DNA of 64,000 bases, taken from NCBI GenBank assembly GCA_013177935.1, contig JABLXZ010000001.1:99794-163793 (forward strand), given 5' to 3'. The notes beneath the pieces were generated by a model. It did not search any database and was not told the DNA's origin. It saw nothing but the letters and a program-made list of their open reading frames with translations. This document shows, one piece after another, positions 35,028-44,163 of the stretch. Origin of the DNA: a candidate division WOR-3 bacterium (lineage in GTDB: Bacteria > Hydrothermota > Tepidihabitantia > Tepidihabitantales > Tepidihabitantaceae). How positions within the stretch are numbered: the first letter of the stretch is position 1; every line of letters starts with the position of its first letter. The translations under genes were made by a program, and so were the position numbers.

Positions 35028-38000
35028 ATGAAGAAGCGATTAATTGGCATCTTTTTACTTTTTGCGTTAGGATTTGCGGAAGAGGGGGCAAGGTATCTTA
35101 TCATTTCTCATCCTGCATATGTTCCAATAGTTCAACCGCTTGCTGAGTGGAAGACGAAGAAAGGGGTGAAGGCGAAAGTTGTTTCTGTGTCGGAAATTGG
35201 CTCGACCCCTTCACAAATCCAGGCTTATATCCGGGACGCTTACAACAACTGGCCTGTAAAACCGGAGTTCGTGCTTTTGGTTGGTTCACCCAGTCAAATT
35301 CCAAGTTATGGCGGTACCACCGACTGTTACTATGGGGATATGTCTGGAGATTACAAGATGGAGATTTCGGTCGGCAGATTCTTTGCAATGAACGCCCGGG
35401 AGTGCAGTACAATGGTTGCCAAGGTCCTTGCCTATGAGAAACCGAACCTGCAGACAATTGACACCCTTTATTATCTGAAAGGGACTACGGTGGTACGTGA
35501 GGATAACCCTCCCGATGTTTATTATCAGGCAGATGCCAGACTGGTACGCAGTTACTGGCAGACTGCCGGCTATGTTTTAACCGAAAGTCTGTTGAACAAC
35601 GCGGGTCACAACACCAGTCATGTAAATGCTGCCGGCATTGACGGCAGGATGTTTATCACTTACCGGGGACAGGGTGTTTATGACTGGTGGTCACCTTTTA
35701 ACGGAGTTGACCCTTCAAGCTGGAATAATGGGTCAAAGTTACCGATTGTTGTTTCCGGTTCCTGTGCAATGATTGACCTTTCCTCCCAAGGGGGTGGTAT
35801 GCAGGGTGACCGGTTTGTTCGGGCAGGAACACCTTCTGCGCTCGGCGGCGTACTTGCCTATTTTGGAACAACAAATAGTGGTTCACACATTTCCGACCGG
35901 CGCAGCGCCTGTTATCGTGGTTTCTTTACCGCCCTGTTTCAGGAGGGTGAATACCGTCTTGGTCCAGCAACACTGCGGGGCAGGTTCTGGGTTGATTCGC
36001 TTTTTCACCAGCAACAATATTACCAGGAGTGGAATCTTCTTGGCGACCCGGAGTTGAATGTCTGGACCGGTGTTCCACGACAGGTTACGGTTCTGTTCGA
36101 CTCGGTGATTGAGATGGCGCCGCAGGAGATGGTCATTACAGTTTTACGAAATGGGGTTCCGATCCCTGGTGTTCTGGTGTGTGTGTCGATGGACAGCACG
36201 ATTTATGCAGTGGAAACAACCGATGTGCAGGGCGAGGCTCATATCTTGGTGAACCCAACTCACATCGGGATGATGGAGCTGGTTGTCACCGGGAAAAATA
36301 TCCTGCCTTATGAGGGAAGGGCACGGGTAATAACAAGTGGTACACCTTTTATTATTAAGGTTCACAGTTCTATTGACGACTACCTGGGAAATCACGACGG
36401 GTTGATAAATCCCGGGGAGCAGTTTCGTTTGACAGTCAGTTTGAAAAATGTGGGAGGTGTTACCGCGACCGGTGTTACCGGTCTGTTAAGGGTGTCATCA
36501 CCGGCATTGCAGGTATTTGATAGTGTATCAAATTATGGTGCCATTGCACCAGACTCAACCCAGAATGGTGACCCGTATGAACTGTGGGTTGACAGTTTGG
36601 TGCCCGATGGGTTTGTTATCCCGGCGACGATTCTGGTCCGAGATGAGGCAGGGGATTCCTGGCAATATCCGCTTGATTTGATAGTACGGGCGGGTTTAAT
36701 CAGGGTCAATACGGCATACTTTATTGATTCAGCACCCGGTGGAAATGGTAATGGCAGGGTAGGTAGACTGGAAAGCGGTTTGGTCCAGCTGGCAGTGGTA
36801 AATCAAGGCGGTGGTGCGCTGGAGAGGGTGCAGTGTATTATCACCTGTCTTGATACGAATGTGGTGGTAGTGGATTCTTCGGGTTATTATGGCAGGATTG
36901 ACTCGGGTGCGATAAACAACGGTTTGCTGGACCAATTTGCGATTTCCGCTGGACCCGGGCTGATACGAAATCAACCGGTACGCTTTTTTGTGAGAGTTCA
37001 GGGCGATGGTGGTACATACCGTTATTCGGATACATTCAGTTTTGAACTTTCCGGTGAAGAAGGGGTAACAAGCGAACCGACTGGACCTGATGTATATGGT
37101 TACTGGTGTTATGATGATACCGATACAGCCTCGGGACGAGCACCGGTTTACCAGTGGCTGGAACTGGCGCCGCCCGGACCGGGTACGGTTATTTCCGGCG
37201 TTTCCGATTCGGATGCGGTGACAATAACATTGCCCATTCCGTTTACATTCCAGTATTATGGTACAAGAGACAATTTTGTCTCAATCTGTTCCAATGGATT
37301 TCTGACGCTGGGATATACCACTTATCGTTTTGGTTCCAACCGGCAGATTCCCGATACCGCCGGACCGCCTTTTATGATTGCTCCTTTCTGGGACGATTTG
37401 AATCCCGATGAAACCCGCAATGGGTACGGGACCGCATATCAGTATTTTGATACCGTAAATCACCGCTGGATTGTGGAGTTTAAGGATTTTGCGCATTACA
37501 ATCAGCCTAACATCCGCGAGAGTTTTCAAATAATCTTCTATGACCCGGCTTACTATCCAACACCTACTGGCGATGGCGAAGTGGTCTTCCAGTATCAACA
37601 GGTTGCGCTGGGGTCAAGTTGTACTGTGGGCATTGAGGACGGGACAGAAACGCAAGGAATCCAGTATCTATATAACAACAGTTATGCGTCCACTGCTGCT
37701 TATCTTCAGGCGAACCGGGCAATAAAATTTACTACTAACCCGCCGAGAAACATTATGAGTCCCTGGCTGGTGCTTTCTGGTGTTCAGGTGAGCGATACTC
37801 TTGAGGGCAATGGTAATGGATTATGGGAAGCGGGCGAACGGTTGGAGGTCGCGGTTTTTCTGCAAAATCGGGGGAGTTGTGATGCGGTCAACAGTGTTAT
37901 TGTCCTGAATTCAGAAGATGGTGATGCGGTTATTTTCGATTCAGTCTCGGTTTTAGGGTTAATTCCTGCCGGTGCGACAGTTAGCAACATTGCCAATCCG

Positions 38001-38420
38001 TTCCGGCTGGAGATTGTGCCTCAGCCGGAGGATTCAATTCTTGAATTCGGGCTGAGAGTTCAGGCAGAAGGATACATTACACTAAATTACTTTTCGCTCG
38101 GGATTTCTGGTTTAACCGGAGTAGAGGAAAAGCGGTCAGGGTTGCAGGTGGTTGGAATTGAGAAAATTAGACCCAATCCGATTAGCCGTTCTACAGTGCT
38201 TTACTATACTCTTGCTCAAACCGGTGAGGTTGACCTTGCTTTGTTTGATGCTTTGGGTCGCAGGGTCAAAACAATTGAACGCGGTGTTAAGTCCGGTGGT
38301 GTGCATCAGGCTCGTCTTTCTTGCGATGGGCTTTCAAACGGGGTATACTTCTGCCGGCTTTTGGTAAAAAACGGTACGGAAGAGAAGAAGTTTATTCAAA
38401 AGGTGCAGATTGTTCGGTGA
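35028..38420 (+). CDS. C25-like protein lacking the catalytic His (Gln at the site)
   Basis: The 1130-residue protein has a signal peptide (MKKRLIGIFLLFALGFA) directly followed by the C25-like domain, without the long propeptide of the 19394 protein. The site equivalent to the catalytic His reads RGQG (Gln215), while the Cys remains (Cys246 in SGSCAMID). Later modules include two CARDB-like domains (NHDGLINPGEQFRLTVSLKN and NGNGLWEAGERLEVAVFLQN) and a jelly-roll module (FVSICSNGFLTLG, IAPFWDDLNPD). The FlgD-like C-terminus has IRPNPISRSTVLYYT and LSNGVYFCRLL. Architecture parallels the 30336 protein, so the pair likely arose by duplication. Confidence 0.83.
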   Translation: MKKRLIGIFLLFALGFAEEGARYLIISHPAYVPIVQPLAEWKTKKGVKAKVVSVSEIGSTPSQIQAYIRDAYNNWPVKPEFVLLVGSPSQIPSYGGTTDCYYGDMSGDYKMEISVGRFFAMNARECSTMVAKVLAYEKPNLQTIDTLYYLKGTTVVREDNPPDVYYQADARLVRSYWQTAGYVLTESLLNNAGHNTSHVNAAGIDGRMFITYRGQGVYDWWSPFNGVDPSSWNNGSKLPIVVSGSCAMIDLSSQGGGMQGDRFVRAGTPSALGGVLAYFGTTNSGSHISDRRSACYRGFFTALFQEGEYRLGPATLRGRFWVDSLFHQQQYYQEWNLLGDPELNVWTGVPRQVTVLFDSVIEMAPQEMVITVLRNGVPIPGVLVCVSMDSTIYAVETTDVQGEAHILVNPTHIGMMELVVTGKNILPYEGRARVITSGTPFIIKVHSSIDDYLGNHDGLINPGEQFRLTVSLKNVGGVTATGVTGLLRVSSPALQVFDSVSNYGAIAPDSTQNGDPYELWVDSLVPDGFVIPATILVRDEAGDSWQYPLDLIVRAGLIRVNTAYFIDSAPGGNGNGRVGRLESGLVQLAVVNQGGGALERVQCIITCLDTNVVVVDSSGYYGRIDSGAINNGLLDQFAISAGPGLIRNQPVRFFVRVQGDGGTYRYSDTFSFELSGEEGVTSEPTGPDVYGYWCYDDTDTASGRAPVYQWLELAPPGPGTVISGVSDSDAVTITLPIPFTFQYYGTRDNFVSICSNGFLTLGYTTYRFGSNRQIPDTAGPPFMIAPFWDDLNPDETRNGYGTAYQYFDTVNHRWIVEFKDFAHYNQPNIRESFQIIFYDPAYYPTPTGDGEVVFQYQQVALGSSCTVGIEDGTETQGIQYLYNNSYASTAAYLQANRAIKFTTNPPRNIMSPWLVLSGVQVSDTLEGNGNGLWEAGERLEVAVFLQNRGSCDAVNSVIVLNSEDGDAVIFDSVSVLGLIPAGATVSNIANPFRLEIVPQPEDSILEFGLRVQAEGYITLNYFSLGISGLTGVEEKRSGLQVVGIEKIRPNPISRSTVLYYTLAQTGEVDLALFDALGRRVKTIERGVKSGGVHQARLSCDGLSNGVYFCRLLVKNGTEEKKFIQKVQIVR

Positions 38421-38445
38421 GGAGTTATTAGAAAAGAGGTAATTA

Positions 38446-38829
38446 GTGAGATTGCTACTGATTCTTCCTGCTCTCTGGTTCGTGGTTACTTTCTTTAATA
38501 CGGGATGCAATTCCGGTCTTCCACCTCAAAAACCGCAGATATTTGCCCGCCGGGATAGTGGGGCAGTTGGCGACACAATCATAATTCAAATCTACACTCT
38601 GGACCCCGAAGACCAGATGGTAACATACTGGGTTGAATGGGGTGACACAACTGTACCGCAATGGTCTTACTTTTTCCAGAGTGGTGATACCATTGAGCGC
38701 ACCCATATCTATTGTACTCCCGACACCTATTTTATTCGGGTCAAGGCACGAGATATCGACCGAAATGAGTCGCCCTGGTCTGATAGTTTTAAGATGAGAA
38801 TAACCGACACCATCACACCGGGGAGTTAA
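38446..38829 (+). CDS. Small PKD-like lipoprotein
   Basis: The 127-residue protein (GTG start behind AAAGAGG) has a lipoprotein signal ending FNTGC, so Cys21 is the likely lipid site. The rest is one Ig-like/PKD-type domain with DPEDQMVTYWVEWGDTT and the closing HIYCTPDTYFIRVKARD. It is the last gene of the pgs surface operon, 25 bases after the second altered C25 gene and just before the terminator. It may tether or contact the secreted proteins made upstream. Confidence 0.75.
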   Translation: MRLLLILPALWFVVTFFNTGCNSGLPPQKPQIFARRDSGAVGDTIIIQIYTLDPEDQMVTYWVEWGDTTVPQWSYFFQSGDTIERTHIYCTPDTYFIRVKARDIDRNESPWSDSFKMRITDTITPGS

Positions 38830-38878
38830 AGCCGGTTGACAGAGTTTGGTTTCTTTCGAAACCGGCGCCCCGATTTTT
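38819..38878 (+). terminator. Candidate terminator of the pgs operon
   Basis: GCCGGTT (38831-38837) pairs with AACCGGC (38860-38866). GGGG and GCCCC flank it, and GATTTTT follows. A second hairpin, GGTTTC (38848-38853) with GAAACC (38858-38863), uses some of the same bases, so the two structures exclude each other. Confidence 0.45.
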
Positions 38879-38895
38879 GTATTATCGCTATTAAC

Positions 38896-38923
38896 TTGCC
38901 TTGTCCGACAATTTGATTAAACT
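38896..38923 (+). promoter_or_regulatory. Promoter of mazG (leaderless candidate)
   Basis: TTGCCT (38896-38901), 16-base spacer, TAAACT (38918-38923). Only six bases separate it from the ATG at 38930, so the start of transcription would coincide with the start codon. No Shine-Dalgarno sequence is seen. Confidence 0.55.
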
Positions 38924-38929
38924 CAAAAA

Positions 38930-39715
38930 ATGTTTAATGAACTACTCAAGGTGATAAAGACTTTACGACAGAAGTGCCCGTGGGACAGAAAACAGAATTT
39001 AAATTCAACCCGTCCCCTTTTAATAAATGAAGTATTTGAGCTCGATGAAGCGCTGCGCCGCAAGGATAAAGCAGCGATTCAAGAGGAACTTGGAGACTAT
39101 CTATTTATGGGTTTATTCTTGGCGCACCTTCTTGAAGAAAAAGAGGGTGTAAAACTCAATCACATTCTTGCCGGCGTGGTGGAAAAGTTAAAGGTCAGGC
39201 ATCCGCACATTTATGGAACTGTTAAGGTAAAGGGTGCGGATGAGGTCCTTCGGAATTGGGAAGAAATCAAGGCAAGGAAAGGGCGACGTTCTATCCTCTC
39301 CGGGATTCCGATGGGTCTGCCGGCGTTACAGCAGGCGCAGTTGATTCAAGAGCGATGCCGCCGGGTTGGTTTTGACTGGGAGAATCCGAGGGAAGTTCTG
39401 TTAAAGGTGGAGGAAGAGGTCGGGGAATTGAAGAGGGAGTTGGGCCGGCGCAGAGTATACCAAAAGCGGGTTAAGGAGGAGTTAGGCGACCTGCTTTTTG
39501 CTCTGGTTAATCTTTGTCGTCACCTCGGGGTTGATGCCGAGGGTACTTTGAAGGACGCAAACCGAAAATTTCGCGAGCGTTTTGAGGTTGTGGAGCAGGA
39601 GTTCAGAAGACAGAAAAGAGATTTAAACTCAGTTTCGTTAAGGGAAATGGAAAACGTGTGGCAGCGGGCGAAGAAACAAAATAAAAGAAAAGCAAAGGGT
39701 AAAAATAAAAATTGA
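38930..39715 (+). CDS. mazG: Nucleoside triphosphate pyrophosphohydrolase MazG
   Basis: MazG hydrolyses NTPs and dNTPs to the monophosphate and pyrophosphate, limiting damaged or excess nucleotides. The 261-residue protein matches the two-domain E. coli form (263). In the first half CPWDRKQNLNSTRPLLINEVFELDEAL and EELGDYLF form the metal-binding EExxE...EExxD pattern. In the second half VEEEVGELKREL and EELGDLLFALVNL repeat it. The C-terminal tail is Lys-rich. It is a single gene, probably leaderless. Confidence 0.95.
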   Translation: MFNELLKVIKTLRQKCPWDRKQNLNSTRPLLINEVFELDEALRRKDKAAIQEELGDYLFMGLFLAHLLEEKEGVKLNHILAGVVEKLKVRHPHIYGTVKVKGADEVLRNWEEIKARKGRRSILSGIPMGLPALQQAQLIQERCRRVGFDWENPREVLLKVEEEVGELKRELGRRRVYQKRVKEELGDLLFALVNLCRHLGVDAEGTLKDANRKFRERFEVVEQEFRRQKRDLNSVSLREMENVWQRAKKQNKRKAKGKNKN

Positions 39716-39750
39716 ACAGCAGGTTGATTCACAGATGGACACTGAGATGT

Positions 39751-39778
39751 TTGACACCGGCAAAGAAGCAGGTATAAT
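39751..39778 (+). promoter_or_regulatory. Promoter of the GyrI-like lipoprotein gene
   Basis: TTGACA (39751-39756), 16-base spacer, TATAAT (39773-39778), both boxes perfect. The leader to ATG 39817 is about 30 bases and carries AAAAAGGAGAG. Confidence 0.7.
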
Positions 39779-39816
39779 CACCGAAACGAGTCAAAATAAA
39801 TCAAAAAGGAGAGCGG

Positions 39817-40431
39817 ATGGTAGATAAATTGAAATTAACGGCTGTAGTTTCATGTTTTTTTCTTCTGTTTAACTGCGGGCCAAAGTCGGATAAGCCTGAA
39901 AGTACTAAACCAGCGCAGGAGTTTGTGGCACAGATAGAAACGCTGGATTCAATGACAGTGGCGAGTCTGAATCGAACTGCGCCTTACTCGGACATCGGAA
40001 ATGCGATGAATGAATTGAGTGAATGGTTAGAAGCAAACAAGGTTACGGCCGCGGGTGCCCCTTTTGTTTTTTACTATAACAGCCCGCAGCAGGTACCTGC
40101 AGAAAGTTGCAATTGGGCGGTTTGTATTCCGGTACCGGCAGCAACGACGTCCGGTCATAAGGGTGAAATCGTTGTAAATAAATTGCCCGCGATGGATATC
40201 GCCTGGACGATACATACCGGTGGTTATGACAATGTTCAGTCAACCTATGATAAGTTGCTTGAGTGGATTGACGAAGAGGGGTACGAAGTTGTCGGACCAG
40301 CAGTTGAGTTTTTCCTTACCAACGAGAATGTACCGGTTGAGTCGATGAAGACCAAAATCGGGTTTGTGGTCCAGCCTCAACCCGATAACGAGATGGAAGA
40401 GGAGAGCGAACCGGCAGGAGACGGAGGTTGA
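39817..40431 (+). CDS. GyrI-like (effector-binding domain) lipoprotein
   Basis: The 204-residue protein has a lipoprotein signal with FLLFNC (Cys20) and then a GyrI/AraC effector-binding-like domain. Typical pieces are SMTVASLNRTAPYSDIGNAMNELSEWLEANK, CNWAVCIPVPA, and the WTIHTGGYDNVQSTYDKLLEWIDEEGYEVVGP strand-helix unit. The family binds small amphipathic ligands, usually inside regulators; here it would sit on the outer face of a membrane. The C-terminal tail is acidic. It has a perfect promoter and precedes the V-ATPase genes by 65 bases. Confidence 0.8.
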   Translation: MVDKLKLTAVVSCFFLLFNCGPKSDKPESTKPAQEFVAQIETLDSMTVASLNRTAPYSDIGNAMNELSEWLEANKVTAAGAPFVFYYNSPQQVPAESCNWAVCIPVPAATTSGHKGEIVVNKLPAMDIAWTIHTGGYDNVQSTYDKLLEWIDEEGYEVVGPAVEFFLTNENVPVESMKTKIGFVVQPQPDNEMEEESEPAGDGG

Positions 40432-40496
40432 TTTTGACATTTCCACCTGGGACGGGTGTGGAAGTTGGCGGATTGAGGTTTTAGTTTTTGAGGACG

Positions 40497-40820
40497 ATGT
40501 CTGAGTCAGATATAATTCAGCGGATAAAAGACGCCGAAAACGAAGCAAGAAAAATGGTTGCCGAGGCCGAAGAGGAAAAAAGGCGCGCGGTCGCCGAGGC
40601 TGAGGCGGTGGCATCAGAAGTTATCGCACGAACCCGGGAACAGCTTCGGGAGGAATTTGAGCAGGCGTTGACGAAAACGAGTTTAGAGGCAGAAGCGATG
40701 TTAAGAAGATTGTTGAAGGAGGCAAATGAGGAGGCGGAAAGGGTTAAAAAAATTCCGCAGGAGCGTTTTGATAAGGCGATAGAATTAGTTGTGCGTATGG
40801 TAAAAGAACGATGGCAATAG
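40497..40820 (+). CDS. V-type ATPase peripheral-stalk subunit (G/H-like)
   Basis: The 107-residue protein is almost wholly a charged coiled coil (IIQRIKDAENEARKMVAEAEEEKRRAVAEAEAV), ending in a small globular part (RFDKAIELVVRMVKERW). This is the form of the G/H stalk subunit that pairs with subunit E in bacterial and archaeal A/V-type ATPases. It opens a run G-I-K-E and overlaps the I gene by 10 bases. ATG 40497 is used; an in-frame TTG at 40488 is part of the ribosome-binding region. Confidence 0.82.
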   Translation: MSESDIIQRIKDAENEARKMVAEAEEEKRRAVAEAEAVASEVIARTREQLREEFEQALTKTSLEAEAMLRRLLKEANEEAERVKKIPQERFDKAIELVVRMVKERWQ

Positions 40821-43060
40821 AACGGGTCTCCAAGGTTGCGATTGTCATTCACCAATCTAAAAAAGCTGAATTCCTAACCAAACTCCAACAGTTAGGGATT
40901 TTGCATATTGTACGGATTGCTGAGTCTGACGGCGAAAAACGTTTTGCTGATGAAGAGGGTAATCTCAATCAAATCCTGGGAACGATTGAATTACTGGATA
41001 GTTTACAGGATAAAAAGAAAGCAAAGGGAAAAGTACTTCTTGACCGAATGGAGTACGAGCGAATCGCGACGGAATTTGATATTGAGAAGAGGATAAAAGA
41101 AATTCAGCGGTTGACGACGAAACGACAGGAACTCGAGTCAAGGCTGAAGTTTCTGGAAGAGGAGATAAACCGTTTAAAACCCTGGGAAAATTTGAAGCAC
41201 TCGGTTGCCGAGTTTGGTAGTTTTACCAGCGTCAAGGTTTTGTTGGGCAAGTTTCCTACCCGGCAGGAGTATCTTGATGCCCGGTCCGCGCTGGGCGAGA
41301 AGTTGGCGGTAATGGAAGAGGTCGGCGAAACGCGAGGTACGGTGTTTGCAGTGGTTTTAGTTTATCGGGAGGCGTTAGAAGATGTTACGGCGATTCTTAA
41401 CAACCGACATTGGGAAAATGTCGAAATGAAAGATGAAAGCCGCTTGCCAGCGGATGTTATTAGAGACCGGCAACGGGAACAGGAACAAATTAAATCGGCA
41501 TACGAAGAGGTGGAAAAGGAAATTGCCCGATATGCTGCGGAATTACCACAACTGAAAGCACGTGCTGATGCTATTATCAATCAAATCAAACGTCTGGAGG
41601 CAGAGTCTCGTGCGCTCTGGACCGATTCTGCTTTAATAATTTATGGCTGGATTAGAGAACGGGATTACAAAAAGCTGGTGCGTTTGGTTGAAGAGATGAA
41701 AACTGCGGTTGTGACTCGGGTACAACCAGAACCGGGCGAGGAACCACCGGTTGCTTTGGTTAATCGCCGTCTCTGGAAGCCGTTTGAGCTTGTTTTAGAG
41801 TTGTACCAGTTACCTTTACCAAATGAACTTGACCCAACCTGGTTGATTGCTCCGTTTTTTGGGGTATTTTTTGCCCTGTGTCTTACCGATGCGGGATATG
41901 GTATAATTGTAGCGCTGGCGGCTTTACTCTTGATGCGAAAAATGGGTATGGACAACAAGCTATTAGGAATAATCCTTATCGGTGGACTACTGACAATTCC
42001 AGCTGGAGCATTGGTGGGAGGCTGGTTTGGCGATTTGCCTGACCGACTTGGGATTTCGTGGCTTGTTGATTTGAAAAATAAGTTTTTATGGTTTGACCCG
42101 ATGAAAGAGCCGATGAAGTTTTTTGTGCTGTCCCTTGCACTGGGGTATCTCCAGTTGATTGCTGGTATCGCTTTTGAGATAGCAGATTGTATTCGGGTGA
42201 AAAATTATGGTGAGGCGTTCCTTGGTCAACTTCCCTGGTTTTTGTTTATCAATAGCCTTGTCTCGCGACTTATTCTAATGCGTTCTTTACCCGTTTGGGT
42301 TAGTTCTCTTCTTCTAATCGTTACTCTTCTTTCTGTTGCCGGGATTGTGGTTTGGACCCGACGGGAAAAAGAGACGATGGTTTCTCAGACACTGTGGTTT
42401 TTCTTAATTGCCGGGCTTTTAGTTTCCATCGCCGCTCGACTGGGCTGGTTGCCCGAGGAGCTCCTTTTGGTTCGATGGGTGGTTTTGGGTTTGTTTTTTA
42501 TTATGTCCGGATATGCAATTTATTCCATTTTACATCAAATTTTAATAAAACAGGGTGGGCAAAGAGGTCGGTTACAGTGGTTGCCTTTACTGTTAGGTAT
42601 CGGAACAATAGTGACTATTGTACTTTATTTCCTTAAAACCCTGCCGGCGATAGTTCCGGGTTTGTTCGGTACCGCATTCTACTTTTTTGCGCCCGTCGGT
42701 AAAAGATTACTCAAGAAATTTGTCTGGGGTAGCTATGCTCTTTATGGGGCGACGAGTTATATCGGTGTATTACTTTCTTACATCCGATTAATGGCTCTGG
42801 GGATGTGTACTGGCGGGGTGGCAATGGCGATAAATGTGATTGCCTGGATGGTCGTGCGGGTACCGGTTGTCGGAGTTTTGATGGCGTTGATTGTGCTGGT
42901 AATTGGTCATACTTACAACATCGCGGTCAATGTTTTAGGGGCGTTTGTTCATTCGCTCCGCCTGCAATATGTTGAGTTCTTCCCTCGCTTTTATACTGGT
43001 GGGGGAGAACCTTTTGTGCCTTTCAAAGAAGTTCATCAATTTGTAACATGGAAATCATAA
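40811..43060 (+). CDS. ntpI: V-type ATPase subunit I
   Basis: Subunit I is the membrane stator that forms the ion half-channels next to the K ring. The 749-residue protein has a cytoplasmic half (about residues 1-340) with coiled coils (IQRLTTKRQELESRLKFLEEEINRL). Seven or eight membrane helices follow. The functional helix segment YGATSYIGVLLSYIRLMALGM near residue 645 contains the conserved Arg of the family, and the C-terminal HSLRLQYVEFFPRFYTGGGEPFVPF is typical. It overlaps the G-like gene and precedes ntpK by nine bases. Confidence 0.94.
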   Translation: MAIERVSKVAIVIHQSKKAEFLTKLQQLGILHIVRIAESDGEKRFADEEGNLNQILGTIELLDSLQDKKKAKGKVLLDRMEYERIATEFDIEKRIKEIQRLTTKRQELESRLKFLEEEINRLKPWENLKHSVAEFGSFTSVKVLLGKFPTRQEYLDARSALGEKLAVMEEVGETRGTVFAVVLVYREALEDVTAILNNRHWENVEMKDESRLPADVIRDRQREQEQIKSAYEEVEKEIARYAAELPQLKARADAIINQIKRLEAESRALWTDSALIIYGWIRERDYKKLVRLVEEMKTAVVTRVQPEPGEEPPVALVNRRLWKPFELVLELYQLPLPNELDPTWLIAPFFGVFFALCLTDAGYGIIVALAALLLMRKMGMDNKLLGIILIGGLLTIPAGALVGGWFGDLPDRLGISWLVDLKNKFLWFDPMKEPMKFFVLSLALGYLQLIAGIAFEIADCIRVKNYGEAFLGQLPWFLFINSLVSRLILMRSLPVWVSSLLLIVTLLSVAGIVVWTRREKETMVSQTLWFFLIAGLLVSIAARLGWLPEELLLVRWVVLGLFFIMSGYAIYSILHQILIKQGGQRGRLQWLPLLLGIGTIVTIVLYFLKTLPAIVPGLFGTAFYFFAPVGKRLLKKFVWGSYALYGATSYIGVLLSYIRLMALGMCTGGVAMAINVIAWMVVRVPVVGVLMALIVLVIGHTYNIAVNVLGAFVHSLRLQYVEFFPRFYTGGGEPFVPFKEVHQFVTWKS

Positions 43061-43549
<489 letters not shown>

Positions 43550-43552
43550 ACC

Positions 43553-44149
43553 GTGGGAACTGCCGAACTGATTGAGAAGATACACGCTGATGCCCGTTTA
43601 AAGGTAACAGCGATTCAAGAGGAGAAAAAACGAGCGCTGGCAGAAATTGAGCAGCAAACCCAGAAGATAATTGAGACGCTCAAAAAGGAGAACGCCGAAA
43701 GGCTCGAACAACGGATTCGGGCTATGAATGACCGGGCTCGAAGTCAAGCGCAACTGGAAGGGCGTAAAATCGTTCTTGAAGCGAAATGGCAGATGATTGA
43801 CTTAGTGTGTACCGAGGCAAAGAAGGTGATTTTAAGCAGCCCGGATTATCCGAAAATCATAGAGAAACTTGTGAAAAAATACGCATCGCCCCAAGCTTCA
43901 ATTCACCTGTCACCTGATGATACAAAACGATGGGGCAAAGTAGCAGGCATTACACCGGGTGAACCGGTACCAATTACAGGTGGAGTGATTATTAGAGTAG
44001 CTGCGGCCGGTCATGCGGCTGGTAAAGAAGAGCTTGACCTTTCCCTGGACACAATTTTAAATCAGGTGCGGGAGGAGTTTTGCACGGAACTCGCCGCAAT
44101 TCTTTTTGCGTCCCAAGAGAAGGACAATCGGTCTGAAGGGCAAGAGTAA
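43553..44149 (+). CDS. ntpE: V-type ATPase subunit E
   Basis: Subunit E forms the outer stalk with the G/H-like subunit. The 198-residue protein (GTG start) has a long N-terminal coiled coil (ALAEIEQQTQKIIETLKKENAERLEQR) and a mixed C-terminal domain with ITGGVIIRVAAAG and NQVREEFCTELAAILF, as expected for the family. In most bacteria the C, F, A, B and D genes follow. Here the next gene is rfbD, so the catalytic head must be encoded elsewhere if the enzyme is complete. Confidence 0.88.
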   Translation: MGTAELIEKIHADARLKVTAIQEEKKRALAEIEQQTQKIIETLKKENAERLEQRIRAMNDRARSQAQLEGRKIVLEAKWQMIDLVCTEAKKVILSSPDYPKIIEKLVKKYASPQASIHLSPDDTKRWGKVAGITPGEPVPITGGVIIRVAAAGHAAGKEELDLSLDTILNQVREEFCTELAAILFASQEKDNRSEGQE

Positions 44150-44163
44150 TAAGAAGAGACAAA

